A stretch of DNA of 64,000 nucleotides, taken from NCBI RefSeq assembly GCF_001625305.1, contig NW_017803909.1, forward strand, positions 3,621,783 through 3,685,782, read 5' to 3'. This stretch comes from Branchiostoma belcheri. Its lineage: Eukaryota; Chordata; Leptocardii; Amphioxiformes; Branchiostomatidae. This document shows positions 43,001 through 54,495 of the stretch, piece by piece. Positions within the stretch are counted from its first letter, which is position 1; each line of letters opens with the position of its first letter. The notes beneath the pieces were generated by a model. The model ran no database searches. It saw nothing but the letters and a program-made list of their open reading frames with translations, and was not told the DNA's origin. Both the position numbers and the translations under genes were made by a program.

Positions 43001-46000
43001 AGGCTGCACTATGATGACCAATCACAGGCCGACATCTTGCGACGGTTATTTCAAACAATCATATGCTTGTCTCTGAGGTGTTAAGCTCCATATAGTACGG
43101 CGATATACGTTGGGGATGTTATCGGGTTACATTCTAGAGGAATTGGACACCCGAACGAAAGAGGAAGATATTATAGTTCTAATTTGACATTTTTCCTTAT
43201 AACAGATTTTATTGAGAAGGTCCTTTATACTAATAATACAACTATTCTTTAAAATCATTACGAGAAAGATCAATGAAAGGTCGAGTTATTGTCGTCTGTG
43301 ACCGTGTACGTGTGTAATGGCAATCATCACAGGCGACGTCGCAACCGTACCATTCGCACGACAGTATACTGCCGTCAGTGTAAAGCTGGCTTATGTCGAC
43401 GGAGCTGCGACAATCGTTTATTTATCAATCCTGTCAGTGTTCTTAACCATTAAAACTGCAGCATGGCTTTCGAAAAGATTGCATTGCGGTCGTCCCTATA
43501 ATCTGACTTCCACGACGCCTTCCCTTCCCCCGGCTCGCTACATTAGGCACACACACAACAGAATTGTCAAGGCAGCGCTCAAACCAAAATCGTGATCCAG
43601 GTCTTAATTGCACAAATATCCCGCCATCTTCCCATGTGGTGCCTTAAAAGCGCGCCATGAATAAAACATACGATGCGTGATCACGCCTTTCGTGACAACA
43701 CTGCTGAACAATCAGTAACATTAACATCCATAAGTCTGTGTGGGAGAGATCTTAATTATGGTGCAGTCGTGACTTTCATCTTTCCATATCAGCAATATGA
43801 AAGCTGCGTTTCCCTATAGTGTATGCAAACTAAAACGCTCAGTAGCTCCCACGGCACGCATTGCCTTCCCATGCATCTAGAAACACATACGCCTCCGTTG
43901 TTTGTATTTTATCACCATTTTGGTTCACTGATTGTAGCTGCATAATGGTCTCTCTTATCGCACCCAGGCACTGCCTAATGTATTTCAGATGCTGCATGCG
44001 CCAACAGTCTTCAAGCGGGGCTTTTATTTCTACTAAAAGGTTTCGTCCTGCACAGTTGCGATTATGTCTTTATGTAAGCCTGCTTGGCGCGATTTGATGG
44101 ATGATTGGAGCAGTGCTGAATTCTTAACTGTCGTGGATGACCTCTTTACATGTGTGAACACACACAGCGTCTGACCCGAGCAGTCCAACAGACGTGAGCA
44201 AAAAACCAAAGGGCATCTTTCCAGACGGTTAGAAAGGCTCATTAATGCTGCCGTTCCACGGCACTTCGTAATCAAAGGTCAACACAAGACAGATTTTTAA
44301 ACGTCGACGCTTCAGTTTGCAACTCTTTCCTGGGGAATGACAAATTGGAATTTTCTTTCGTCTGACTTGTTAGGGTTCGGGTTAGCAGTGGTAGAAATAC
44401 TTCTTTTTTCGATGGCAGACTGTAGGATGTTTCTTCTGTAATATTGCAAAATCTCTGCAAAATGCAGATGGGTACTTCAAACGCTGGTTAGGGCTAGAGA
44501 TACCTGTAACATCGATATCAGTCATTTCTATGGTAGTTGAATAAACAGATACAACAAACACGAGGTGCGTTCATCCGTATGTATGAGGTACACATGGGCA
44601 CTTGGGTGAAATATTGTATGAGACTCTTTGTTCTTTGAAGTACTTTTTCTTGCTTCCAGTAAGTGCTGTAAGCAAAAGGTTATCATTTTATGGTGCCTCT
44701 CCTCCGTGAGAATTACGTGAGGAAACTACAGATTGAGTGCAGACAACCTCCCAAATGCTGAGGTCTCATTTCCAAACCAGGGCCCGGCCGGGCTGTTTCA
44801 ATTAACGAAAAATCAACAATTCTTATCAAGAATATACCCAAATAGTTACATTATTAATTTGTTTGCAACTTTTTTGTGCTTTGTTGTCTTCTGCAACATA
44901 TTTTTTCGTTCCATATGACTGCCTGGCCGGGCCCCTGTTTGGAAATGTAACCTCAGCGTAAGTTTGAGACCGCGCGCATACTCCGGAACTGCACTCCCCA
45001 TGGTGCCGGTAGAACGACCGAATCACTCACCTATATCGCCCAGAAAGTCACCGAGAGGGCAAGACATGCGTCCGTGCAGAGATATACTAATTATAGATAT
45101 GTGGGACCTATGCCAACATTGCCCACACATGTGAATGTCAAGTCCCTCGCTTATTTTCACGCTCATGAATCGAAGTTTTGCTATGGGCAGACCAGGTCCA
45201 TACTCATCTCATCTGAATAGTGGTAATGTCATTTGAATTTGTGAAAAGCACTTATCTACGAAAGCCCCCGGTACTCATCCAGTAGTTGATATAATGCTTT
45301 GATACCTTAGGTACAAAACGCTCTCCTTTTGAGACAACTTTATGCAATCTGGATGATACATCAACATCATCTTAGAATTATGGAATCTGCAAAATGCCTT
45401 CAAATTCAGACTCAACAAAATCAGCGTACAGTGCACATTTAGCATATCGTACAAAAACAGATATGTCTTAACCATACTGAATATACACCGTGTGGAAACT
45501 TTATAACAGATATCCATTTTCTGTCCGTATAAACTTTGTTTGGAAATCCTTATGGTGTCCTCATATCCCTACGCGATTAAGATCTGCATTAGCAACTGGG
45601 CAGTGGAACAATCTAGTCTCTCCTCAGGCAATTGAAGATAGACCCCATGTCGGGTTGAACAGATTCCTGCTGGCATCTTACCAATTCTACTTCCATCAAG
45701 ATCGGGAATTATAGACATTGCAGGCGGAAATCGAAGTAATTCTGTCCAAAGTCAAATAAAAGCCACTAATCTCTCCGATACTGCATTCTTCGATCATGAG
45801 GCCTCATCAAGGTCATGCGAAACTACGTCGTAACATGGTGCATGAACAGAACTGGGGAAAGGATCATGAAAAGGGTTGTTGGTCTTACTGAGATGATTAT
45901 GTTTACCGAAGGAAAACGTGGTTTTTGCTATGTTTTTTCTTCTTCTTCTCTAAACAATGACCTGAACCAGACTGTCTGTTACCATGGTAGCTAGTGTGTT

Positions 46001-47996
46001 ACTAGTAGTAACTAGTGTTGGGTTATGTTGCAGTTTTATAGCAGGAGCGATTTAGACTCCTGTCTGACCATATACATGTATATGAATGTGTTTGAGTAAG
46101 AATTAACAGAGCAGACCATATGCGAAGGTAAACATTATGTATTTGCTTTGCAAATGTTACCTTTCTAGTTTACATGTGTATCTGTCCTTGGTGCTGAACA
46201 CGCGGTGTTAGTCCACTTTCTAATTTTCAGATAGCTGTTTCTTTATCTTGGACGTCACCATCTTGCGGAAGGATTGATCGATTCTTATTGTCAATGGCGA
46301 CAATTACTTGGATCGTGTCAGATGAACTACTAGTATGTAATGCATACATCCTGAGGCACTGTCATTTATGACAAAATTCAGTAAAGCTACCAATCACTTT
46401 TTATACCCCATACACCTAAAGTTAAGCACGACTGGATATTTAGTGTGTGTAGTAAACATGGATATTTCTGTGGCAGAATAATAATCTATTTCATGCCTTT
46501 ATATTCTTCAGACACAACCTTAAACCCACCTGCACTCCCGGCGTCATCGGTAGCGGAGGGAAACATGGCCGGCAGCAAGGCGTTCATCAGTATACTCCTG
46601 TTCGCCTTCATCGGGGTCTTAAGCTGTCTGTTGAGGTATGTCAGCTCTTCGGCTATGCTGGGGTTTCAAAGAAGGAAAACATACTGTTTTTGCTGTTTCT
46701 TCTTCTTCCTCTCCAAATAAATACATGTAAGGTCAATGACCTGAACCAGACGTCTGTCACCATGGTACGAGGGGTGTTCAAAAAGTTCTCGGCCTCACCT
46801 AGAAAACGTCAGGGCAGTAAAATTTGTCTTAAACTATTTTATAATATAGTCCTCTCTAACTGCAATGCACTTGGTCCAGTGATGTTCCAGCTTTATTTTC
46901 CCCTTGTGGAAGAAGGTTGCATCTGGACCCCCCAGATAGGCCTATACCGCATAGATGACGTCATCATTACCATCAAAACGTTGACCACGTAAGTGGAACT
47001 TGAGTTTAGGAAACAGGTAGAAGTCCGAGGGTGCTAGGTCAGGTGAATTGGAAGGGTGGGGTTAGATTGCAAACCCAAATTCGTTTGCTGCTGTCGCTGA
47101 CCCCTGTGTTGTGTGGACAGGTGCATTTTCATCACGCCAGCTCGGAGCTTTCCTCTCCTTTTCTCTTTGATCGTTGCCCTCAAATGTCGTAATTCTGTTT
47201 TATAGTACTCCCCATTGATGCTTTAACCCCTTCGCAGGTAGTCAATCATGATTACTCCCTTACTGTCCAAGAAAACAGAGGCAAAAACCCTGTCAACGGA
47301 CGAAACTCGCTAAAACTTCTTTGGGGGGCGGGAAAAATTCTTCATCAATTGTTTGCTCTGTTGTTTTGATTCGGGGTGAAAGTGGTGAGCCCAGCTCATC
47401 TTGAGTGACAAATGTTTTGAGGAAACTGCATGAATTGGACTGAATTCGTTCCTTCAAATGTCAAGCCTGTTTAAGTTCTGATGTTCAAAAAGCATTCGAG
47501 GCACCCACCATGCAGACAGTTTGTTCATCCCCAGGATGTTCGACAAAATATTGTGAACTGAGTCATAACACAGGTAAAAGAACCTGCTACATGTTGGACA
47601 GTCTCACATCTGTCATTCACTAACATGTGATGGATGGCCTCAACTGGATTGTCCGTGGTGCTGATTTGTGGCATCCTGACCTATGTTCATCTTTTGTGCT
47701 CTCCTTGCCGCGATTGTAGCTAGTAACCCCGTTCTTTATATTTAAATAAGAAGGGGAGTCATCACCAAGTGTCTTGACCATGTCTTCATGGATGTCCTTA
47801 GGAGACATCCTTTTTTATCGATACACTTGATCACAGCACACGCTTCTTTTGCGGCCATTTTGTGATTTGCCCTCACCCACCCCATTTTCACGGGGCGTCA
47901 CGTGCTCATTAATGAATACAAAAATTTGAATTTTTGTGTGCAGTGATGTAAGACGTACATAGTATACAGCTATACCNNNNNNNNNNNNNNNNNNNN

Positions 47997-48053
<57 letters not shown>

Positions 48054-51000
48054 AGACGATCTCAGTATCTAAACGAAGACGCATGTACAAATGGTAACGT
48101 TAAATGTTAAAAAACACAGCTTTGGCATTTTTATATAGAGAGAGTTGTTTTCGTGTTTCTGGAATATATTCGTTGGTACTGACATTTATTGTAAAATGAG
48201 CCCAAGCACACGAAAAAGATGTGACAATGAAAACAGCAAAGACATACATCAAAGTCAAAGAGGGGTCTGAAGACAATCAGTTTATCAACAATTATACCAC
48301 GTAATGGAATAACAGACGCCAAACGTCTGTGTGGGCCTGAAATCTGATCATTCCTCACGCCTCTGCTGCTTCTAGGAACCCGACAAGAAAACCTATTATC
48401 GCCAACGCAGCAGTAAATCAACTGGACACCTTATTACTCAAAGTCTACGAGTTTTTTTAGCTTTGTCTTCTGTGACAAAAAGTCACGAAAAATAGTAGTG
48501 ACCCAACATACAGGGGTGCCAAATAATTAATCAGAATTTTACGGAATTCATACGATCGTTACTAGAAACATACGAAGTTTACAGAATACAAATCAAATCA
48601 AATCAACTTTATTGCTCAACAACTGTAGCTGGTACAATGTATGGCAAAGAAACAACAATGCTATCCATTACGCGGAAACATACAGAGTTTACGGAATACA
48701 TACCATCCATTACGCGGAAACATACGATCCTTACTAATTTGGGGTCATTTGTGGTCATTTGGTGACTTGCCGCAGCGATCACCGGTTCCACCGTTTCTCA
48801 GCATCGCCCTGCTATTTGATCTAAAACACAGGCTACTATGTCGTGAAAGAAGTCCGCATAAGTGCTGTTTGGGATTTAACAGGGCAGGACAAGCCCTTAA
48901 AAGTCTTTGAAACCAAGATATTGTAGGGAGAACATCGCTATAATAGTCCGCCATCTTGAATTTGCTGCCGATGTTACGTGATCGTGGTGCAAGTCACCAA
49001 ATTAGTAAGGATCGTATGTATTCCGCGTAATGGATCGTATGTATTCCGTAAACTTCGTATGTTTCTAGTAAGGATCTTATGTATTCCGTAAACTTCGTAT
49101 GTTTCCTAGTAAGGATCGTATGAATTCCGTAAAATTCTGATAAATTCTTTGGTACCCCTGACGTATGTAACAGATTTCGCATCTTGTCACATACGTGAAC
49201 AAATCAAGTCACTTCTAGATCTATTGTATCATACTTACTTAAAGAAAACAACATGCATATCGACAATAAATATATATATAATTCTTCTGGAAGCAAACGA
49301 TAATTCCGTTATTCATTTTCCTAGCAAAAGCGTCAACCGGTACTTCAACAAGCGGAAAAACCTCATGCACCAGTTAGAAGTGGAGATCTCTGCGGTACGA
49401 CAGGAGTATGACTATGATGGGCCGACCGCTAGACGACTACAGAGGCGGTAAGAATTATGTCATTCTATTTTACCAATTATGATTTTTTTCGTAGTATCGA
49501 TAGTCACCGGTACCTATATCTATGCTCCACCACCTAGATAATATAATTTCTTCCGTGATTAGGTCCGGTGTGTGTGATTATGTATGATATCAATATCCAT
49601 TGCATATTCATCCCAAAAGGGCGAAATACACAAGTGACAAACAGTGGTCTAGTCATCAATGTAAAGCACTAGATAATCCTAACACACTTAAACACAATGT
49701 ACATGTACTATACTATTACTACTATGTAATAAAACACTATACGTGGGTGTGAATCTATTTGCCTAACAGTTTCTTATCTCTGTTTGAGACATATGGAGAC
49801 ATAGCTATATAATTTGCCCATCATATGTTCATTCGTGCATGACATCAGTTATCTGAAACAGATATAAAACAAAACCCTCTTCTTTACTCCTCTCCAGAGT
49901 CTCCATGATAGACAAACGATGTAGGGAGGAAAGACTAATGTCGGACGGAATCATGTCTACCATCAGTGTGCCTTCCGACTTTAAATACCACGTGGATAAC
50001 GACCCTTGTAGGAGCGAGGATTTGTCTGTCCCGGGAAGACGGCCGAGCGTTCCGGTTGGGATATATCCTAGCCTTCCACCAAATGCTGCCAGAGAATGTC
50101 ATGCAGAGATTCACGGTGAAACGCTTGTACTTGAGAAACATTCCGAAGTAAGCTCGGTCATGCAGGACGGCATCGCTGGATCGGGCAATGCCGTGGTTGG
50201 TTGGCGTCTAGCCAGCGAAGAATCGCCTGATGTAGGTGAGACATATTCCAAACTATGGACGCCACTGTACCCTTTAGCCTTCGCTTTCCGAGAGTACGCC
50301 TGGAGAGACGCTGTCACCGACATGGGGGAAACCTTCCACGGCGACGACAAGGATCACGAAAGCAGCGAGGAAGAATTAAGCGTGTTGGGGGGAGGGAAAG
50401 ACGACAGCATTGAGACCACTGAGGGTAGAATACAGCACGAAATACAGGGCGAGGAGGCTATAGGGAATGGGCTTGAACATCCTGACGTGCGGGATAAGTC
50501 TATGGCTGACAAGCGGCAGTACAGCGACACGCCGTTCTTTCGCCCTATCCAAGCAGAGGACGCCTCCATGTCGTCTGATCTAGATTACTACTCGTGTATC
50601 GATTCCGACGATTCCCTTCAAGTTGTCCGCAGACCGTCCACGGTTCACGTCCAGGTACTAGAACGCCCCAGCGCGATAACTATATCAAAAAGTGAGGACG
50701 TCCTGGCGGAAAATTCACCTCCGCTTGATGAGGAGCACAACGGAGGCTTGACTTACAGGAGTCAGGGTGCGTCCCTAGGTCAATCCGGCAGCAGTTCGGA
50801 GCTGCGGACGCCCAGTAGGCAATCCTCAGACGGTACAAGAAGAAGCCCATTAGTTCGACAGATGGCTATTTCCAAACCAAGCTTTGACGATGACGAAGAC
50901 ACTACCAGTACATCTACACCAATCAAAAAGAAGCCACCACATCAATATGAGTCAGACGAGAGTACAGAATCAAGACAAAATATATTTATTCACCCTGCAC

Positions 51001-52904
51001 TTGTACATAAAACACCAGATGACACTGCCACTTCACAGAAAGAGACAATGGACGTCGAGTTAAAGAACTCGGTGGCCAAGAGACAGAACCTAACACTACC
51101 AATACATCCCTATGCAAGTGATGCTTTAAATAGCAAGCGCCATTCAAAGGACATGAGCCCCTCAGATGCCAGTGACATTGCCTTCACTACACCTTCGTCG
51201 GAATCCATGTATTCAACTTGGCCTACAAGAAAAAGCAGCACGGATTTGTCGAGGCAAAAGAGCAGCTCAAACGTATCTTATCAAGATATCGACAACTATT
51301 CCAGCATTGTCAGTACTGACGATAACTCCCCTTCTAACTATGCCCTGCACCGTTTCTCGTTATCTGAACGGCCTCAGCTGGAACAACGTAACACTCAACC
51401 AACTGATGTTTCAGATTCTAATTCTGATACTTGCGTGCTGAACATCGTATGTCGGCCAGGTAGAAAGACTGCCGACCTAACTCCGGACTCACCGAGCATG
51501 ACTTACCCCTGGAGTGATAATAAGACCGGTCCTATTTACAAACTCCGTGTTAACGAGGCAGGAGTTGATGAGAACTGTGCAGGTGGTACTAAAACTGGAA
51601 CAACAGTTTCAGAGCTGATAGCGAGACGGGGCCCATCGGTCACACCGGAGGCTAATGAACTGGTGATTCCTTCGGATGAAGAATGTGGACGGACGTACGA
51701 TAATCATCAGCAAGGGGCTGGGCAGGGCAATGTTCCCCTTGAACCGGATCAAAGCGTGATTACATCTGAGCTAGCAGCTATCTCTCCGGGTCACAAAATC
51801 AGAACCCCGATCCAAGGAACCAAAGCTGGCGGTTCACAGATGTCTGTTTCAAGTACGTACACTCGGCATGGCTCGGAAAGACATAGAGATATGTATAGTC
51901 GCCGGTTTAGCACTGGCAGACAAGAAGTAAAAATGATAGAAAATGAGGGGGTCCCGACGCGAGCTCACACAGAAAAACACAGAAACAGTGAGTCATTTTT
52001 GCATAGCCAACATCTTTCCAAGGCCTCTTTCCGTAAGACTTCAGACAGTAGTCAAGAGTATAAATATCCCGAGCTACGGTTGCAGGATTCTGATGAGACT
52101 GATAGCAGTGTTCTTAAACAAAACGTGCCCAGAAAGAGAGGTGACGAGTCTCCTGATAACATCAACGCCGTAAAAGATCGTGAAATCAGCGATAAAGATG
52201 GTTCAATTCTGCCCACGTCGTTTAGACGACCATCAAGAGACTCGCTTTGCAGTGTAGAAAGCACTGGCCACCAACAAGAAGGACGATACAGGGGAGTCGC
52301 CCGAGTTGATGACGGGTGCAAGGACGTGATCACACCCGGGCATCAGATGGTTAAAACACCAGCAGGATTTACTGGCGAGCTTTCCCCGACCAGTATAGAT
52401 CTAGATAACTGCAAAGGTTCCCCAGAAGAGCTGGCTAAAGTACACAAATGCAGTGAACGCTGCCGTACGCGTCATAGATCATGTGTCCTGGAGTCTGGAT
52501 GTTGTACCACGGGTGATCAGGATAACCAGGATTTTGAAACGTACACAGCCGCCGATGAACGTTCAGGACGCCCACGAGGTCGCACTAGCATCGACAAACG
52601 AGACAGTGGCTACCAGGAAACGAGTACTACAGATTCTAGTTTTCAGGTGATCTCCAAGACTGCATCATCGAAGATGAAGGAACCTCAGGCAGCTCATGCT
52701 CAGCCGTTGATACACGGTAACGGTCTGGGGCGGGGTGAGGAGAGGAGTCGATCGCGAAATAACGGTAACGTGCAGTACGACTCCGAACACCGAACGTTAC
52801 CTTTCACTCTTATCGACGACGTTTTGGAACTCACTGATTCAGAGACGGAGACTTCTAGACCGTCATCCCGAAAGCGACAGAGCATTTCTGAAACAGATGT
52901 ATGA
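34031..52904 (+). CDS. Gene 3: single-pass membrane protein with very long polar cytoplasmic tail and C-terminal ETDV PDZ ligand
   Basis: Model: 34031-34064 (tentative), 46512-46635, 49325-49447, 49898-52904. The last three exons join in one frame (phases 1-2, 2-2, 2-stop) with good AG/GT sites; the total is about 1,095 residues if the first exon is right. The ectodomain is very short and the first junction would create an NDT glycosylation sequon. Helix FISILLFAFIGVLSCLL at about residues 36-52 is followed by a basic NRYFNKRKN stretch, placing the C terminus inside. The tail of about 1,040 residues is Ser/Thr/Asp/Glu-rich and mostly disordered-looking, with repeated basophilic kinase sites (RRVS, RRPS, RKSS, RRFS, RKTS), a Cys cluster at 52449-52505 and a terminal SETDV. 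I do not recognise the family. Inferred role: membrane scaffold or regulator bound by PDZ proteins. Confidence 0.7.
41680..41842. repeat. Dispersed repeat B, short copy
   Basis: Matches both ends of 22640-22995 (atattctagtcatttatcta and cagaatatttccagttttgc) but lacks the middle. Confidence 0.55.
44759..44956. mobile_element. TIR element of 198 bp with GC-rich ends
   Basis: Ends ctgaggtctcatttccaaac and the inverse of ctgtttggaaatgtaacctc match over about 36 bp, including a cagggcccggccgggc core. AT-rich interior, no coding capacity, no clear target duplication. Confidence 0.7.
45896..46170 (-). repeat. Repeat family A, copy 7 (inverted)
   Basis: gattatgtttaccgaaggaa to caaatgttacctttctag. 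The IR1 core is lost by deletion, and actagtgttgggtta is partly duplicated near 46000. Confidence 0.8.
46182..46198 (-). promoter_or_regulatory. RE1/NRSE-like motif (minus strand) next to repeat family A
   Basis: Minus strand reads TTCAGCACCAAGGACAG. It lies 12 bases from the end of a family A copy, as at 31909, with the same gactaacaccgcgtg extension. Confidence 0.4.
46512..46635 (+). CDS. Gene 3 exon 2: short ectodomain end and transmembrane helix
   Basis: Acceptor attcttcag, donor gtatgt, phase 1 to 2. It encodes TTLNPPALPASSVAEGN, then GSKAFISILLFAFIGVLSCLL. The donor phase gives a Ser codon with the next exon. Confidence 0.72.
46670..46767 (-). repeat. Repeat family A, copy 8, interrupted by mariner
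   Basis: aaagaaggaaaacatactgt to gtcaccatggta. It stops at a TA where the mariner end begins; AGGTCAATGACCT at 46730-46742 is an intact IR1. The remainder is not seen before gap 3. Confidence 0.75.
46768..47865 (-). pseudogene. Degenerate mariner transposon (transposase pseudogene)
   Basis: Plus-strand end CGAGGGGTGTTCAAAAAG at a TA target is a mariner terminal repeat. On the minus strand, across several frames and stops, mariner transposase landmarks appear in order: DIHEDMVKTLGDDSPSYLNI near 47800, WVPRML near 47495, HFHPESKQQSKQ near 47380, DSKGVIMIDYL near 47250, IKEKRRGKLRAGV near 47150. The catalytic DDD region is disrupted. The other terminal repeat is not seen; it may be lost at gap 3. 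Inactive relic inside an intron of gene 3. Confidence 0.8.
47977..47996. other. Assembly gap 3 (20 N)
   Basis: Twenty N directly before a TA microsatellite, a likely cause of the break. Confidence 0.95.
47997..48051. repeat. (TA)n microsatellite
   Basis: About 25 tandem TA units right after gap 3. Confidence 0.95.
48511..49160. mobile_element. hAT-like non-autonomous element with subterminal repeat arrays
   Basis: Both ends begin CAGGGGTGCCAAA / CAGGGGTACCAAA and then share atcagaattttacggaattc inward; CAGGGG ends are common in hAT elements. Subterminal units cgtatgtttctagtaaggat and ttccgtaaacttcgtatg repeat several times, in opposite orientation on the two sides. No clear 8-bp target duplication. 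48592-48650 inside it looks like a non-LTR 3' tail inserted in reverse (ttgagcaataaagttgattt on the minus strand). Confidence 0.7.
49325..49447 (+). CDS. Gene 3 exon 3: juxtamembrane cytoplasmic segment
   Basis: Acceptor ttcctag, donor gtaaga, phase 2 to 2. It encodes KSVNRYFNKRKNLMHQ, then an acidic LEVEISAVRQEYDYDG and RRLQR. The charge pattern fits the inner side of the membrane. Confidence 0.72.
49898..52904 (+). CDS. Gene 3 exon 4: about 1,000-residue disordered tail ending ETDV
   Basis: Acceptor tctccag, in frame with the previous exon (RR/VSMIDKR). About 1,001 codons without a stop, far beyond chance. Low-complexity polar composition, many Ser/Thr-Pro and R-x-x-S sites, a Cys cluster (CSERC...CVLESGCC) at 52449-52505, and the last four residues ETDV at 52890-52901. 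An early stretch (LYPLAFAFREYAWRDAVTDM) looks more ordered. Family unknown. Confidence 0.88.
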
Positions 52905-54022
52905 CCAAATGAGGTCCGCAAACCTTGTCATATTTATACATCACACTTCTGTCATTTCCCTATCCATTCTTTCATTCCTTAATCTGTGTGCGTGAAACAA
53001 TCCGGCGTGGACCAACATTCTCGCAAAGAAGGCCGTATACTTGCTCAAGGGATAGAACGGAAATAACTTAACCATGCTGAACTCAATACGACCGGAGATG
53101 CACGCACGGCGTGTTATACATTGCCGTCACTATTCCGATGACTAGGTATATTAAGATGTACGTTGATTACTTGTTGCAGAAAAGGTCAAGGTGGCACTAC
53201 CCCATAACTTGTGAAGCTAAGCGCAATTACCGAACGCTACCAGACCGAATAATTTGTTTTCATACATGGAAACTTTAAATCACTATGCAGGACTCATTCT
53301 ACGGATACCCACCACAGCTTAACAGTCTTCTAATGGAATGCGTATTATGTGTGTAAAATCCAAGTGTGTTTTGTCAACTAAGGCACGGTATATAGATATA
53401 GATAATCTTCATTTGTAATTATACATGTACGTGAAAGGACGGGAAGAAGATATTCTTCGACTTTTTCTGCAATTTACTGGTTTTGTCTCTCATTTTGGCC
53501 CCACAGGTCAGGTCGGGCAATCGCTTTGTAAATAGATGTTGGTTCCTGGGAATAATGAGGTGATTTGGGTCACTCAATCGAGGAGAACGTAATCTGTAGC
53601 ACAACATGCGACGGGAACGAGCTGGAAAATCATTCTGTCAAACAATACCAACGTCTAAAACATTGTGTACTGAAAAAAAAATACTCGTACTATTTTACTT
53701 CTTGTCACAACTTGATAAAGCGCCACCTGTCGGATAAGTCAGAACCCTGCATCGCCAGCAGCTGGTTTCCAACGACAACATCATGATCATTACCAGTCTT
53801 GTATCATCTCGCAGTACCCTCTATGCATGACATTGTATGTGACATCGACAACAAAGCAATCTGTGCTGAGTGGCGTGTAGAGGAGAGATAAGCTCGCACA
53901 TCGTCGTATCGATCAAATCAGGGTGGTAAGAGTCGACAGCTACAGGCAGGGAACCTTCAGATCTTATCACTGTTCGTCACCTGAGCGATTTACACAGAAA
54001 TACCGCCCGTGAAGAAAATAAA
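52905..54022 (+). other. Gene 3 3' UTR with AATAAA
   Basis: No coding frame. AATAAA at 54017-54022 is a candidate poly(A) signal about 1.1 kb after the stop. Confidence 0.45.
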
Positions 54023-54495
54023 ACACACGTTCTATGGAGAAGATCGATCTCACAAAAGGAAATCATTGCAATGGTCAGTATTCGTCAGACAACGCTTGCA
54101 TATAAGTGGATAGCATTGAATTCAAATTCAGGTATAGTTACAATGACAATGTAGATTGCCATATGTTTATTATTTTATCAGCTCATCCTTCTAAGCGGTA
54201 GAATACATATGGACAGCCTCTCTTTATCATCCCACGAAACTTGCAAGTACTAGTGAAAAGAGTGACCTTATATATGCTGACTACGCCGAAATCCATGATG
54301 AAAAGCGTCTTATGGTAATACCTTGCTGATGATGACGAATATTCGACCTTCGATACATTCCCGGTGGGAAATGAGCTAAAATAATATAAAGCCGGCGATG
54401 GTAAGTCAGTGACGTGGTATGATGCATGTTTCACCACAATACCCTTTACTGACCATCCAACGGTTCTGATGGCCCTATGAAGCGTACGCTCAGAA

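Larger units (their letters stand above)
34065..45880. other. Proposed first intron of gene 3, mostly unrecognised
   Basis: About 12 kb without a supported exon. It holds a repeat B copy at 41.7 kb and a TIR element at 44.8 kb. The stretch 35115-35540 is rich in tgtccca and carries a short inverted ctcgaaatta at its ends. Open frames such as 37828-37466 (minus) and 40748-41107 (plus) have no domains. Confidence 0.45.

Noticed and set aside
46512..49447. KCNE-like potassium-channel subunit
   Set aside because: Short glycosylated N terminus plus one helix is reminiscent, but after correct splicing the post-helix sequence lacks the KCNE DP-x3-YI region and the tail is ten times longer.
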